Shown here: positions 24,212 through 32,080 of the stretch, piece after piece | Position numbering within the stretch: the first letter of the stretch is position 1 | Layout: each line of letters begins with the position of its first letter | Origin: a virus | IMG/VR virus record: IMGVR_UViG_3300018083_000089 | Coordinates: 1 to 32,959 of that record | DNA: 32,959 nt | Strand: one strand, 5' to 3' | Notes under the pieces: generated by a model | What the model was told of the DNA's origin: nothing | Databases searched by the model: none | What the model saw: the letters and a program-made list of their open reading frames with translations, nothing else | Program-made: the position numbers and the translations under genes

Positions 24212-24461
24212 GATTCTCTTCCTCCAACTCTTCCATTCGATCGACGTTCATCTGTTGAATCATTTCAAATTTCTGATATCCCGCGAATTCTGCAAGAGTC
24301 TGCACGCAGACATTGCATAACTGGATTGCGTATCCGGGACGATCCTCATCGTCAATATCCAGATCCATAATCCATTCACGAGCAAGCGATGTTGCCCGGC
24401 AACCTCTACAGTAGCCGGGCATCCTTTGCGGGGATTCCTCAATGCGGAGAGCCTCAAACAT
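23934..24461 (-). CDS. Cys-pair (zinc finger-like) hypothetical protein
   Basis: A 175-residue protein. ATG 24461 immediately follows the upstream stop. CRGC (about 18-21) and CNVC (about 50-53) form a two-knuckle zinc site in the N-terminal domain, followed by a helix (MIQQMNVDRMEELEEENRELRNVSRVLGLLGLD). The C-terminal 80 residues are low-complexity and are shared in another frame with the membrane-anchored gene at 23819-24211, so the real protein may matter only in its first half. A packaging accessory role is a guess from its place between terminase and portal. Confidence 0.5.
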   Translation of the reverse strand: MFEALRIEESPQRMPGYCRGCRATSLAREWIMDLDIDDEDRPGYAIQLCNVCVQTLAEFAGYQKFEMIQQMNVDRMEELEEENRELRNVSRVLGLLGLDADRLISVGILAGISPEGDEQELPGEVSPDAAVSSGTDRTASNRSKRANRVIKSTDDTRLAELRGSDDDKSNLQLRL

Positions 24462-24462
24462 A

Positions 24463-24702
24463 TTACTTTTCCACCTTCTCAACAGGTGCTTCCTTCACCT
24501 TGGGTGAAGTCTTAAAGGAAAGTGCAGCGTTACTACCAGTATCATCTACTGCTCCGACAAGTCTAATCGTAAGCAGACTATCCGTAGCATTGACCTCATA
24601 GGTCCTACTACCCTGTGCTCCATACACACCGACGGAAACAAGTCCTTCGACGTCCTGGGAGCTAACTTCCTCATCATTGTGGAAAATCTTGACTGTGTTC
24701 AC
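24463..24702 (-). CDS. Small hypothetical protein
   Basis: A 79-residue beta-rich protein starting with GTG 24702, which overlaps the terminase stop (TAGTG). It contains LVSVGVYGAQGSRTYEVNATDSLLTIRLVGAVDDTGSN and ends in a Lys/Glu/Pro tail (KVKEAPVEKVEK). The beta-sandwich-like pattern could belong to a decoration or accessory protein, but no family was recognised. The stop is next to the ATG of the following gene. Confidence 0.5.
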   Translation of the reverse strand: MNTVKIFHNDEEVSSQDVEGLVSVGVYGAQGSRTYEVNATDSLLTIRLVGAVDDTGSNAALSFKTSPKVKEAPVEKVEK

Positions 24703-26195
24703 TAGTAATCTCCTCCCATGTGGGGATCTGCGGATGCATTGACAAATTCCTTACTTATATTATCATACCTTTCACCACTTGAAGGTAAGGATGGGGCAAG
24801 TCCATGAAGATTGTCCAATGTCTCTACAATCTTCTCTATGTGCTCAGGACGGGAGCACATACCATAACGTAACGCATCACATGCGTGATCATCTTTCTTA
24901 TTAGGTTCCTCCTTCGGGTTACGCTTTTCAGCAATGATCTTACTGGACCAAGTTGCCCAACGATAGCGAGCCATCTCCCAAATCAGATTTTGACAGTTCT
25001 GCGTGAAGAATAGTTGCTTATCCTTCAATGCTCTGGCTACAACGTTAAGTCCAATCTTGACGTCATTGTTTCCAGGTAAGATAGGCACTCCAGCAATAGC
25101 ATACTCGATCTGTACGGATGTACCAGTAACTGGATTAGAATGAGCAATACTAGGATCCCCAACATTGTATGTGGGAGAGATTCCCCAGAAGTCGTTTCGT
25201 CCTTTGACGATCGCGGCGTGCTCAGACACGACGAGTTGGCTTTGATAATGCTCATCGAAGACAATTACCCTTCCATCTTTGTCGGCAGCACACCACAACC
25301 ATGCCGTTGGGTTGTTAAATCCAGCATCCATAGTACAGAAGAAGGTCCAATGCCTCTTCATTGCCTCAAATGCTTCGGAATTCACATCAATCTGTGGAAT
25401 TACATTCTCGGGGCCAAACATTTTGTAGATCAAGCCACCGATTTGAATGAATTTACCCTCACGACGGGCTTTTCGTTCATCTATGTCCATTGTAGAGAGC
25501 AGGAAGTCAATTTGTCCTTGTGAAAGGTAGGTGTTGTCATCCATTGAGGCTTCTATGACGAAGAATTCGGTATTAGTCTTAGCCTCAATGAAGATCGCGT
25601 CGTAAACCCACGTCATCCCCTCTACAGGGGTCATGGTTAGCCACCATTCACCACTAGTATCAACTAATCGAGCCATATTCTCGTTGAAAATCGCCTTTGG
25701 CGGTTCCTCGTCAAACCAAATACCGTGACGACTCGTTCCTGCGTGCTTCACCAACTCCATTTCTGATGTAGTGAAGTCCATTGAGGAACCATTAGAGAGA
25801 CTTAGGATCTTATCCCCCTTGTGGAATGAATCCTCCCAACTCCCATTAACTAAGAGGGACGGCGGAATCCATTTTGCAAGCTCTGGCAACATGATCTGAA
25901 CCATTCCATGCGGCCAGTCGGATGCTACTCCTCTTAATCGAACTGGTGGTTCGGGTGTCTTCCTGTAGGGATGATTCCCATTTAACCACCAGGCCGATTC
26001 AGATGCCCCACCAACAGTCTTACCGGATCGGTTTCCACCAATGAAAGCACGGCCCCTGGCGGGGCTAGTATGGAACTTTCTTTGGTGATCCATTGGATGA
26101 TAACCGAATACGGATGGGCGATCCGCAGCAGAGCGCAAACTCGTAGCGAGTTCGTCCACAATGCCTTGGATTGTCAGTGGCTTTTGGCGGGCCAT
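24702..26195 (-). CDS. terL: Terminase large subunit
   Basis: A 497-residue packaging motor. FIGGNRSGKTVGG (about 51-63) is the Walker A-like motif and HGIWFDEEPP (about 153-162) the Walker B with catalytic Glu. TPVEGMTW follows as the coupling motif. The nuclease domain has TMDAGFNNPTAWLW (first Asp), IVFDEHYQS and a final DHACDALRYG. All parts of an ATPase plus RNase H-like nuclease are in order. It cuts and pumps DNA into the procapsid through the portal. The likely small subunit lies 6 kb upstream in the operon (32073-32762), with fibre and lysis genes between. Confidence 0.92.
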   Translation of the reverse strand: MARQKPLTIQGIVDELATSLRSAADRPSVFGYHPMDHQRKFHTSPARGRAFIGGNRSGKTVGGASESAWWLNGNHPYRKTPEPPVRLRGVASDWPHGMVQIMLPELAKWIPPSLLVNGSWEDSFHKGDKILSLSNGSSMDFTTSEMELVKHAGTSRHGIWFDEEPPKAIFNENMARLVDTSGEWWLTMTPVEGMTWVYDAIFIEAKTNTEFFVIEASMDDNTYLSQGQIDFLLSTMDIDERKARREGKFIQIGGLIYKMFGPENVIPQIDVNSEAFEAMKRHWTFFCTMDAGFNNPTAWLWCAADKDGRVIVFDEHYQSQLVVSEHAAIVKGRNDFWGISPTYNVGDPSIAHSNPVTGTSVQIEYAIAGVPILPGNNDVKIGLNVVARALKDKQLFFTQNCQNLIWEMARYRWATWSSKIIAEKRNPKEEPNKKDDHACDALRYGMCSRPEHIEKIVETLDNLHGLAPSLPSSGERYDNISKEFVNASADPHMGGDY

Positions 26196-26204
26196 TAATT
26201 TCCT

Positions 26205-26378
26205 TTACTTATTGCTGGGACCAGCCCAGGTAACTCCAAATGGGAACAAGAAGGCTGCTACAACAGTAGCAACCTCTTCTGCTGTATATCCATCGGGTGC
26301 CGCAAATACCGCAGCGGTTACGGCTGCTGAGGCCCCAGCTAGAATAGCCTTCCAGTGACCCTTAATCCATGCTTGCAT
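26205..26378 (-). CDS. Small two-helix membrane protein, probable holin
   Basis: A 57-residue protein, MQAWIKGHWKAILAGASAAV..., preceded by a near-perfect Shine-Dalgarno (AAGGAGGTGAA). Two hydrophobic segments (about 10-27 and 36-52) are joined by a charged turn DGYTAEEV. This is the layout of short class II/r1t-like holins of actinophages. It forms the membrane lesion that lets the endolysins reach the wall. It lies just upstream of the large terminase and downstream of the other lysis genes. The family call is by architecture. Confidence 0.6.
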   Translation of the reverse strand: MQAWIKGHWKAILAGASAAVTAAVFAAPDGYTAEEVATVVAAFLFPFGVTWAGPSNK

Positions 26379-26387
26379 TTCACCTCC

Positions 26388-26525
26388 TTATAGAGACAAT
26401 ACAGAACTAATTCCCGATCCATTCCCGATCCCATTTCCGCCAAAGATCATTGGGAACAACCAGAAGAACAGGATCAACGCCACAATCACAGCGACGATTA
26501 CCCATAAAACTGAATACCGTTGCAT
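26388..26525 (-). CDS. 45-residue single-span membrane protein
   Basis: MQRYSVLWVIVAVIVALILF begins a membrane span of about 22 residues, followed by FFWLFPMIFGG and a Gly/Asn/Ser-rich tail. It has the same Shine-Dalgarno and first bases as the adjacent holin-like gene (17 identical bases). Possibly an antiholin, a lysis regulator or a second pore protein. No family recognised; its place within the lysis block supports a lysis role. Confidence 0.55.
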   Translation of the reverse strand: MQRYSVLWVIVAVIVALILFFWLFPMIFGGNGIGNGSGISSVLSL

Positions 26526-26534
26526 TTCACCTCC

Positions 26535-27023
26535 TTAACGAAGAAGAACAGTAATGATCAATCCAATAATACCCATAGCAACAGTGGCAGCAACTACAAA
26601 GTACCCAATCGTTTGTTGTCCACCCTTCTTATTTCCTTCCTGATTATTGATTCTTGCTGCAAGTGAATCTATCTTATCGGTATTTGCATTGACTCGGAGA
26701 GACACTGCATTGATACGAGCCTCGGCTTCGGCTCTTGGCATAAATGTCTGTGCCTGATCCGCTAGTTGGGCCCTAAACTCATTAACTGACTCAAATCGTC
26801 GTTCTGCGGCTGTTTCTGCCTTATTCACGGCTTTTTCTGCGGCAAGTAAGGCAGCCTGCACAGCCTTATCCGCTTGTATCAATGCTGACTCAACGGCTTT
26901 GTCTGATGATCGAAATCGTTCAGCTGTAAACAATTTCTGATCCTCTAGAAGTTGTCCAAGTCTTTGAATATGAACTCGAAGTACGTCTACTGACCAGCTC
27001 TCATTAGATGATTCTTCCTCCAT
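26535..27023 (-). CDS. Coiled-coil protein with C-terminal membrane helix (XhlA/holin-like)
   Basis: A 162-residue protein. Residues about 15-125 are a long Ala/Glu/Lys-rich coiled coil with repeated 'A..A(E/D)KAV..A' heptads. The last 25 residues are hydrophobic (YFVVAATVAMGIIGLIITVLLR). This shape is that of hemolysin XhlA or spanin/holin helper proteins, which anchor in the membrane and assist lysis. ATG 27023 lies just after the stop of the GH25-like gene. No catalytic residues are expected. Confidence 0.6.
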   Translation of the reverse strand: MEEESSNESWSVDVLRVHIQRLGQLLEDQKLFTAERFRSSDKAVESALIQADKAVQAALLAAEKAVNKAETAAERRFESVNEFRAQLADQAQTFMPRAEAEARINAVSLRVNANTDKIDSLAARINNQEGNKKGGQQTIGYFVVAATVAMGIIGLIITVLLR

Positions 27024-28022
27024 TTATGATTCCAATCTCTGCTTCAACTCCTCAGCAGCGGCTTCCGCAATTGCCTGTAGGTCTGGCTGAGGAATTGTAA
27101 TAGAATCAGCAATCTTCTGAATCTGTTCAGGAGTTAAACTGAACTCAACGGACGTGTCAATATTAAGAACAGCAGCAATCAATGCATCCATCTTAGCCTG
27201 TAGAGTTCCAGTGTAAGGGATTCTATCAAGAGTTTCCTGATCTAACTTTACCACCTTATATCCAGCACCGACGAGTGCAGAATAATCATTAGCGGATAAG
27301 AAGAAGTAGTTACTGCAATCGGCTGCCACGCAGAGCGGGGAGCCCTTATCACTAAAAGCAATGAATGCCATGATTTCCTCCTCGGGAGGGGTTGTAGGAA
27401 TTTGTGGGCCTGGATTCTGTCCCCAATCTGATTTTAGGATGAGATTCTCATCATAAGCCGACTGGGGAAATTGTGGATAGGACTTGGAAGTTAATTGCTT
27501 AATAGCAACATTAGAACTTGGAATTGGGGACCAACTACTAGAAGCAGCCTGCCAAATCCAAGAAGCATACCCGGCCTTGATACATGCCTCTCCAACTAAT
27601 GTTCCTCCATAACAGGGTTGACGGCCTAACCCCCTACCATCTATATAACCATGCATATATTCTACCGCCGTTGGAATCCCACTAGTAGGAATACCTTGAT
27701 CCTGAACTGCTAGTGCAACTCCACAGGAATCTGGGTGACCTAATGCTCTTGATTGAGCAAGAGAAGCCCTCCCATGATCCACTCCATGATTATATCCGAA
27801 TTGCCAATCATTCTTGTCAACCTGCATCACTAGACTAATAGGGAAATTCAATGCACGAAAGGTATCGTACTCCGGTTTCTTGATTCTCTTATCCTCATTA
27901 AACTTCCATCGAGATTGGTCGAATCCAGGTATAGATAAATATCTGATGCCACCTTCAACTCCAGCCGCTTTTACGACAGCAACTGGTAAATTTGCTGTGG
28001 ACCAATCAAAGGCTACTGCCAT
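27024..28022 (-). CDS. Endolysin-type glycoside hydrolase (DUF1906/GH25-like)
   Basis: A 332-residue protein. It opens MAVAFDWSTANLPVAVVKAAG, the 'DxS' start of DUF1906/Rv2525c-like TIM barrels, and has RYLSIPG, WKFNEDKRIKKPEYDTFRALNFPISLVMQ, VALAVQDQGI, YMHGYIDG and YASWIWQAASS. The N-terminal barrel spans about 1-200, with catalytic-type acids in the 'D' and 'D/E' positions. A Pro-rich linker (PGPQIPTTPPEEE) leads to a C-terminal part of about 120 residues that may bind the wall. It would cut glycan strands alongside the amidase. ATG 28034 is an alternative start; both overlap the amidase 3' end. Confidence 0.65.
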   Translation of the reverse strand: MAVAFDWSTANLPVAVVKAAGVEGGIRYLSIPGFDQSRWKFNEDKRIKKPEYDTFRALNFPISLVMQVDKNDWQFGYNHGVDHGRASLAQSRALGHPDSCGVALAVQDQGIPTSGIPTAVEYMHGYIDGRGLGRQPCYGGTLVGEACIKAGYASWIWQAASSSWSPIPSSNVAIKQLTSKSYPQFPQSAYDENLILKSDWGQNPGPQIPTTPPEEEIMAFIAFSDKGSPLCVAADCSNYFFLSANDYSALVGAGYKVVKLDQETLDRIPYTGTLQAKMDALIAAVLNIDTSVEFSLTPEQIQKIADSITIPQPDLQAIAEAAAEELKQRLES

Positions 28023-28620
28023 GACCCTCATCATCCTCGTGTGGAATTTCAGGATCCGGGGGAGCCGGAGGAGGTAAAGTATTATATGGAACTAAGAGTT
28101 CTTTCCGAGGATTCCCTAGAGATCCCTCCCCTGTAGGTGAATTCCACCTTGGACCCGGAGGATCGGCGAGAGTATTTCCCGGACAAGCCGTTGATCGAAA
28201 TGTGTAGTGGCACTTCATTACTGCATCCTGAGTAAGTTGCCCATTCTTCTTAAGTTCAGCAAACAACCATCTAACCGAGTCCATTACAATTTGACTTGGC
28301 TCATAGCCCACTCCCAAATTAACTTGAACCCCATATGATTGAGGATTGAAATTTAGACAGTGGGCACCCTGGAATTCACCTGCCATTTCCCAAATCCAAC
28401 CTTGGAAAAATGTCACAACATAATTATACTCCCAGGTCTTGCCAGCATTAATCGCAGATGCCTGTAACCGAGCCATATGTTGTGCGTCGGTATTTCCGGC
28501 ATATGGAGAGCCGCCTCCGGTATAATGTACTAGGAAATGAGGCGTTGGACGTAATACTCTGGAAGTGGTGTGAGTAAGGGGAACAATCCCACCTTCCGCT
28601 CTTGAAATAATTCTTGGCAT
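28006..28620 (-). CDS. N-acetylmuramoyl-L-alanine amidase (Amidase_2/PGRP endolysin)
   Basis: A 204-residue enzyme. HFLVHYTGG (about 28-36) supplies the first zinc His, NYVVTFFQGWIWEM and GAHCLNFNPQSYGVQVNLG give the strand and His/Asn region, and KCHYTFRSTACPG (about 136-148) supplies the last His and Cys. This is the zinc-binding pattern of type 2 amidases that cut the bond between muramic acid and the stem peptide. No signal peptide is present, so exit depends on holin. The Pro/Asp/Glu tail (PPPAPPDPEIPHEDDEG) may be disordered. The ATG overlaps the preceding TAA. Confidence 0.75.
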   Translation of the reverse strand: MPRIISRAEGGIVPLTHTTSRVLRPTPHFLVHYTGGGSPYAGNTDAQHMARLQASAINAGKTWEYNYVVTFFQGWIWEMAGEFQGAHCLNFNPQSYGVQVNLGVGYEPSQIVMDSVRWLFAELKKNGQLTQDAVMKCHYTFRSTACPGNTLADPPGPRWNSPTGEGSLGNPRKELLVPYNTLPPPAPPDPEIPHEDDEGHGSSL

Positions 28621-28754
28621 TATTCCTCATGCCTCACTTCCTCGTCCAGAACATCTTGCATCATTTGTAATCCCTCGGGGGTAGCCGCTAAGATTTCTAT
28701 GTCAACCCAAACTTCTGCAATCTGTTCCTGAACTTCCTTTCGTGTTGGTGTCAT
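28620..28754 (-). CDS. 44-residue acidic microprotein before the amidase
   Basis: The frame begins ATG 28754 inside the TGA of the upstream gene (ATGA) and ends in TAA overlapping the amidase ATG (TAATG). The product starts MTPTRKEVQEQIAEVWVDIEI and is Glu-rich and helical. It has no Cys or membrane segment. It may be a lysis regulator or a small virion protein. Function unknown; the stop/start coupling at both ends argues that it is translated. Confidence 0.5.
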   Translation of the reverse strand: MTPTRKEVQEQIAEVWVDIEILAATPEGLQMMQDVLDEEVRHEE

Positions 28755-29455
28755 CGTAACCTCATCATGTTAGATCGGTTCCTACGAAACTTCGTAGGCT
28801 CTGCGGGGGCTCCTGATACTAATTCTTTAATTTGAATTCCTAAGGTCTGCCATCTGACAGACGTGAATGTCATTGTGGCTGTTAAGTCAGATCTATCTGT
28901 TCTCCACTCTGTTCTAGAACCATGGGCCGGGGAAGCGCCAGTAAGATCTGTTCCAGGACTCCATCCGGCTTCACTTGTAGATGCAGTTTGACCCCTATGG
29001 AAATGCATTGTAATTACTGCATCTGTAGCAGAACCTATACCGTTCATAGTTATAGAGGAAGTACCAGAGGTAGTTCCAGTAGGACCAAGTTTGGTATCTA
29101 CAACTGTCCCGGACGGATCATGCCCTGTGCATTGAAGAACGTGGTGTCCGAATCCAATTGCAGTAACTCCGCCATCTACGTTCCAAGTGATTTGAGCCGT
29201 ACCGGGGGACGCGCCACATTGGAGAGTCCAACAACCGATTGCTGAAATAGCATCGACCTGCTCTCCAATGGATTCAACCCAAGTTCCCCCAAAAGCATTT
29301 ACGGGGGTAACTCCTGGTGCAGTTGTACCGTGACGGCAAATGGTTGGAACTACTAGAAAAGAATTAGCAGCAGGAGAATAACTAGCCACAGAAATGTACT
29401 GTGTAGCATCCGTACTGCTATATTCTCTACTGAGTTCTGATACACCAACTGTCAT
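28751..29455 (-). CDS. Probable surface or minor tail protein
   Basis: A 234-residue beta-rich protein with many Ser, Thr and Gly (SYSPAANSFLVVPTICRHG, VDGGVTAIGFGHHVLQCTG, TSGTSSITMNGIGSATDAVITMHFHRG). It resembles jelly-roll proteins of phage tail or receptor-binding complexes. The C-terminal tail is basic (FRRNRSNMMRLR). It follows the two receptor-binding protein genes and precedes the lysis block, so a role at the tail tip is likely. No family could be assigned. Confidence 0.5.
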   Translation of the reverse strand: MTVGVSELSREYSSTDATQYISVASYSPAANSFLVVPTICRHGTTAPGVTPVNAFGGTWVESIGEQVDAISAIGCWTLQCGASPGTAQITWNVDGGVTAIGFGHHVLQCTGHDPSGTVVDTKLGPTGTTSGTSSITMNGIGSATDAVITMHFHRGQTASTSEAGWSPGTDLTGASPAHGSRTEWRTDRSDLTATMTFTSVRWQTLGIQIKELVSGAPAEPTKFRRNRSNMMRLR

Positions 29456-29456
29456 A

Positions 29457-30947
29457 TCAGCAGGGGTTCGTCCAAAGCTTCACAATGAGGTCAGTAGTTC
29501 CAGCATACTGTGCTGCAACAGTCGTACCCATTTCCAGAACACCAAAGATATCTGCACCAGCAGTCGGAATTCCGAACAGAGTAACCGGGCCCTTGTTCAA
29601 AGAGGCATTACACATGCACGAGTTAGCAGTGTCGTAATAATCAGTGGCCAAGAACTGAATCACACCAATTGGGTTTCCCGCCTCCAAGTTCGCCCCAGTA
29701 ATATCCAGTGGAGCATTATCAGCAGAAGCAATCGTTGGGTTCGTTTCAAATAACCACAGGTTTAAATCATTCTTAGCAGCAGCAGTCCTACAAGTAATGC
29801 TTGCCTGAACTAACTGCGTAATCCTTGCAGCAGCAAGTGCAGCAGCAGTGAAAGTCATTACAGTTCCAACGCGATCACCAGCAACATATCCTGAAGTAGC
29901 AATCGTTGGCGTAGCCGAAGGCTTAGCAGAACGAGGCTGGGGAATTACGATTTGAGCACCAGAACGATCTGCCCACGGAGTAACAATATCGTTATCGGCC
30001 GACATTGCTGTAGGAACTGCGGTACTAGCCCGAACTCCAATTCTCTGTGGATTACCAGAGAGTGCAGCATCTTCTGCAACTGTTCCCGCTACAGGGAAGG
30101 TAGATAAAATTGCACCTGCGGAATCTAAAATGGTAACATAAGCCGCACCAAAGTTAGATCCTCTTTGTGCAATATTATCCAGATCAGCAGAAACAGTTGC
30201 CGCAGGCACATCCTTCCGGACGAGGATAACTCCATTTCCTACAGGGTCGGCTGCTGCAACTGCGTCCTCAGTATATTGTGTTCCGCCTCCAAATGTATCA
30301 ACGACCGCACCGGCAGAAGTTAAAATGGAAGAATAAGCGGCGCCGAAGTTATTTCCACGACGTGCTACGTTATCTCCATCGGTGGTAACAAGTGCTGCCG
30401 GAACGTCCTTACGGACAAACATCTCCATAGATCCAATTGGATCAGCAGCGGAGGCAGCATCCTCTGTATATTGAGTCCCACCACCGAATGAAACTATCTG
30501 GTCACCGTTAGCGTCCGCAATTGCAACCATCAACGGCTTTGAGTTGGTGAGGGACTTAACGGTAGCTAAAATTGCTCCGCTTACTCCATCTTGGATAACG
30601 GCCATATCATCTCCTAGTTCTGGGATCTGATTAGTGATCAGATCCAACACTTGATTAGTTCCGCCAGGTAGAGAACTTAAAACCCGTACGAAGTACGTCT
30701 TAGTTTCTCCACCTGGATATATTTCGTGTATTTGGTAGGAACTTCCGGCAGGGGTTAATTGATCATTGCATTCTACTGCAAGTGACCAGGTTCCATCAGA
30801 TGCGGAGAACTTCTCGATCCGTCTAGCGATCGAAGCCTCATCTGAAACTCGATTCAAGTCACCGTTCAGATTAATTATGATTCTTGCCCCTGTGACCCCT
30901 ATATTTTGTAGGTCATGGATAGTTCCTCCAATGACCTTAGATGTCAT
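29457..30947 (-). CDS. Receptor-binding/tail fibre protein 2, with internal repeats
   Basis: A 496-residue protein. Residues 1-105 (KVIGGTIHDLQNIGVTGARI..., TPAGSSYQIHEIYPGGETKTYFVRVLSSLPGGTNQVLDL) match the N-terminus of the next fibre gene and form a common attachment domain. The middle (about 125-320) has repeated units with FGGGTQYTEDA..AADP.G....VRKDVPA.....D.DN.A.RG.NFGAAY. Two are near-identical and one is diverged. The C-terminal 170 residues are a beta domain, probably the ligand-binding head. The ATG overlaps the previous stop. Confidence 0.65.
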   Translation of the reverse strand: MTSKVIGGTIHDLQNIGVTGARIIINLNGDLNRVSDEASIARRIEKFSASDGTWSLAVECNDQLTPAGSSYQIHEIYPGGETKTYFVRVLSSLPGGTNQVLDLITNQIPELGDDMAVIQDGVSGAILATVKSLTNSKPLMVAIADANGDQIVSFGGGTQYTEDAASAADPIGSMEMFVRKDVPAALVTTDGDNVARRGNNFGAAYSSILTSAGAVVDTFGGGTQYTEDAVAAADPVGNGVILVRKDVPAATVSADLDNIAQRGSNFGAAYVTILDSAGAILSTFPVAGTVAEDAALSGNPQRIGVRASTAVPTAMSADNDIVTPWADRSGAQIVIPQPRSAKPSATPTIATSGYVAGDRVGTVMTFTAAALAAARITQLVQASITCRTAAAKNDLNLWLFETNPTIASADNAPLDITGANLEAGNPIGVIQFLATDYYDTANSCMCNASLNKGPVTLFGIPTAGADIFGVLEMGTTVAAQYAGTTDLIVKLWTNPC

Positions 30948-32080
30948 GCAGGCGCTCCTGACGGTCCGATGTCCAAAATGAGTATACTAGCCTTACAATT
31001 AGCTTCCCCACCAGCTTGAACAGTCCCAGCCCCAGTAACTCTCTGGGCAGCAAGTTTCCTAGTAATAGTTCCCGCCCCAGTTATGACTCGTTCTTGGAGA
31101 TTCTTAGTCTCTGAAATTCCCGCCGATGCAACAATTATTTTTGCCGTGTCCTTAACAACCGAAGCCCCATCTGATAAGTACGCCCAAATTAGTTCAGCAG
31201 CATTACTTGAGAGCACAGACAGTTTTGCAAGACACATGTATTTTCTATTTGCAATTCCTGTGAAAGTCAAACTTAATCCAGTAAGATCAACAACCGACCC
31301 AACAATTCCACCGGTCATAGAAGAACTATCTACATAGGCCACTTCACCCCACGGCATGTTCCAAGGTAAACGATATTGGCCCGCATGATTCCGATAGATT
31401 GGCCCTTCTTGAAGATCATTGCTATCGAAGTAATAACTATCTCCAATATTTGGAGCAGTGAACGCAGCATCTCTAATTCCTGTAGTAGTAAATACTGGAT
31501 CATTAACCGGGACGTATTTCGAACCATTCCAAGTCCAATAGATCATTCTATCAGTCTGCAGAACTAACAAACCGCTCACCGGAGTCAAAGCATCTAGTGC
31601 CGCCCTATTAGCAACTGGTAAGTATCCTGCCGCCCCACTTCCTCCTGTAGCACCTGCGGGCCCGGGGGGCCCAACACTCGTTCCTACAGGGGAGTAGGTT
31701 GCGTCGGCATATGCCTTAGTAATGTAGTTGTTCACCGTTCCGACTGCGCCGGGTGTTGGTACCACTAGGTCGAGGACTTGATTGGTGCCGCCCCCAAGAC
31801 TGGTAAGAACTTGGATGAGATAGTTCTTACTTCCGCCGTGTGCAATCGGAATCTTCTCAGTAACTTGATAAAGAGTCCCAGCGGGAGTAATCCCATCATT
31901 CTCCACCAGCGTAGCGGTCCAAGTCCCGGCGGCAGTTGTCTGAACTACTTGGACGGGGGCTAAAGAATACTTTCCAGTTATTGCGAAGCCCTGGGCTAGA
32001 ACTAACTCTATCTCTACAGGGCACGAAGCGATCGGATTAAGGTTGGTGTCAAGGATCGTTCCCCCAACAATTTTAGCCAT
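30944..32080 (-). CDS. Receptor-binding/tail fibre protein 1 with collagen-like segment
   Basis: A 378-residue protein. The N-terminal attachment domain (about 1-110: KIVGGTILDTNLNPIASCPV..., ITPAGTLYQVTEKIPIAHGGSKNYLIQVLTSLGGGTNQVLDL) is shared with the neighbouring fibre. A short collagen-like stretch (GPPGPAGATGGSGAAG, about 138-153) forms a triple-helix neck. The rest is beta-rich with Trp and Tyr (IYWTWNGSKYVPVNDP, YRLPWNMPWGEVAYVD), followed by a jelly-roll-like end. Such proteins trimerise and recognise the host surface. The start overlaps the small-terminase-like gene by 8 bases. Confidence 0.7.
   Translation of the reverse strand: MAKIVGGTILDTNLNPIASCPVEIELVLAQGFAITGKYSLAPVQVVQTTAAGTWTATLVENDGITPAGTLYQVTEKIPIAHGGSKNYLIQVLTSLGGGTNQVLDLVVPTPGAVGTVNNYITKAYADATYSPVGTSVGPPGPAGATGGSGAAGYLPVANRAALDALTPVSGLLVLQTDRMIYWTWNGSKYVPVNDPVFTTTGIRDAAFTAPNIGDSYYFDSNDLQEGPIYRNHAGQYRLPWNMPWGEVAYVDSSSMTGGIVGSVVDLTGLSLTFTGIANRKYMCLAKLSVLSSNAAELIWAYLSDGASVVKDTAKIIVASAGISETKNLQERVITGAGTITRKLAAQRVTGAGTVQAGGEANCKASILILDIGPSGAPA

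Larger units (their letters stand above)
5549..31690. repeat. Dispersed octamer CCTGTAGG/CCTACAGG, 13 copies
   Basis: Exact copies begin at 5549, 5829, 12240, 14133, 14696, 15540, 21968, 22916, 25962, 27074, 28130, 30238 and 31683. All are inside genes, in both orientations. They encode different residues in different frames (PVG, PTG, LQ-D/E/A/G, YRK), so the DNA word and not the protein appears to be kept. About one copy would be expected by chance in 33 kb. Counted by eye. Confidence 0.55.
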
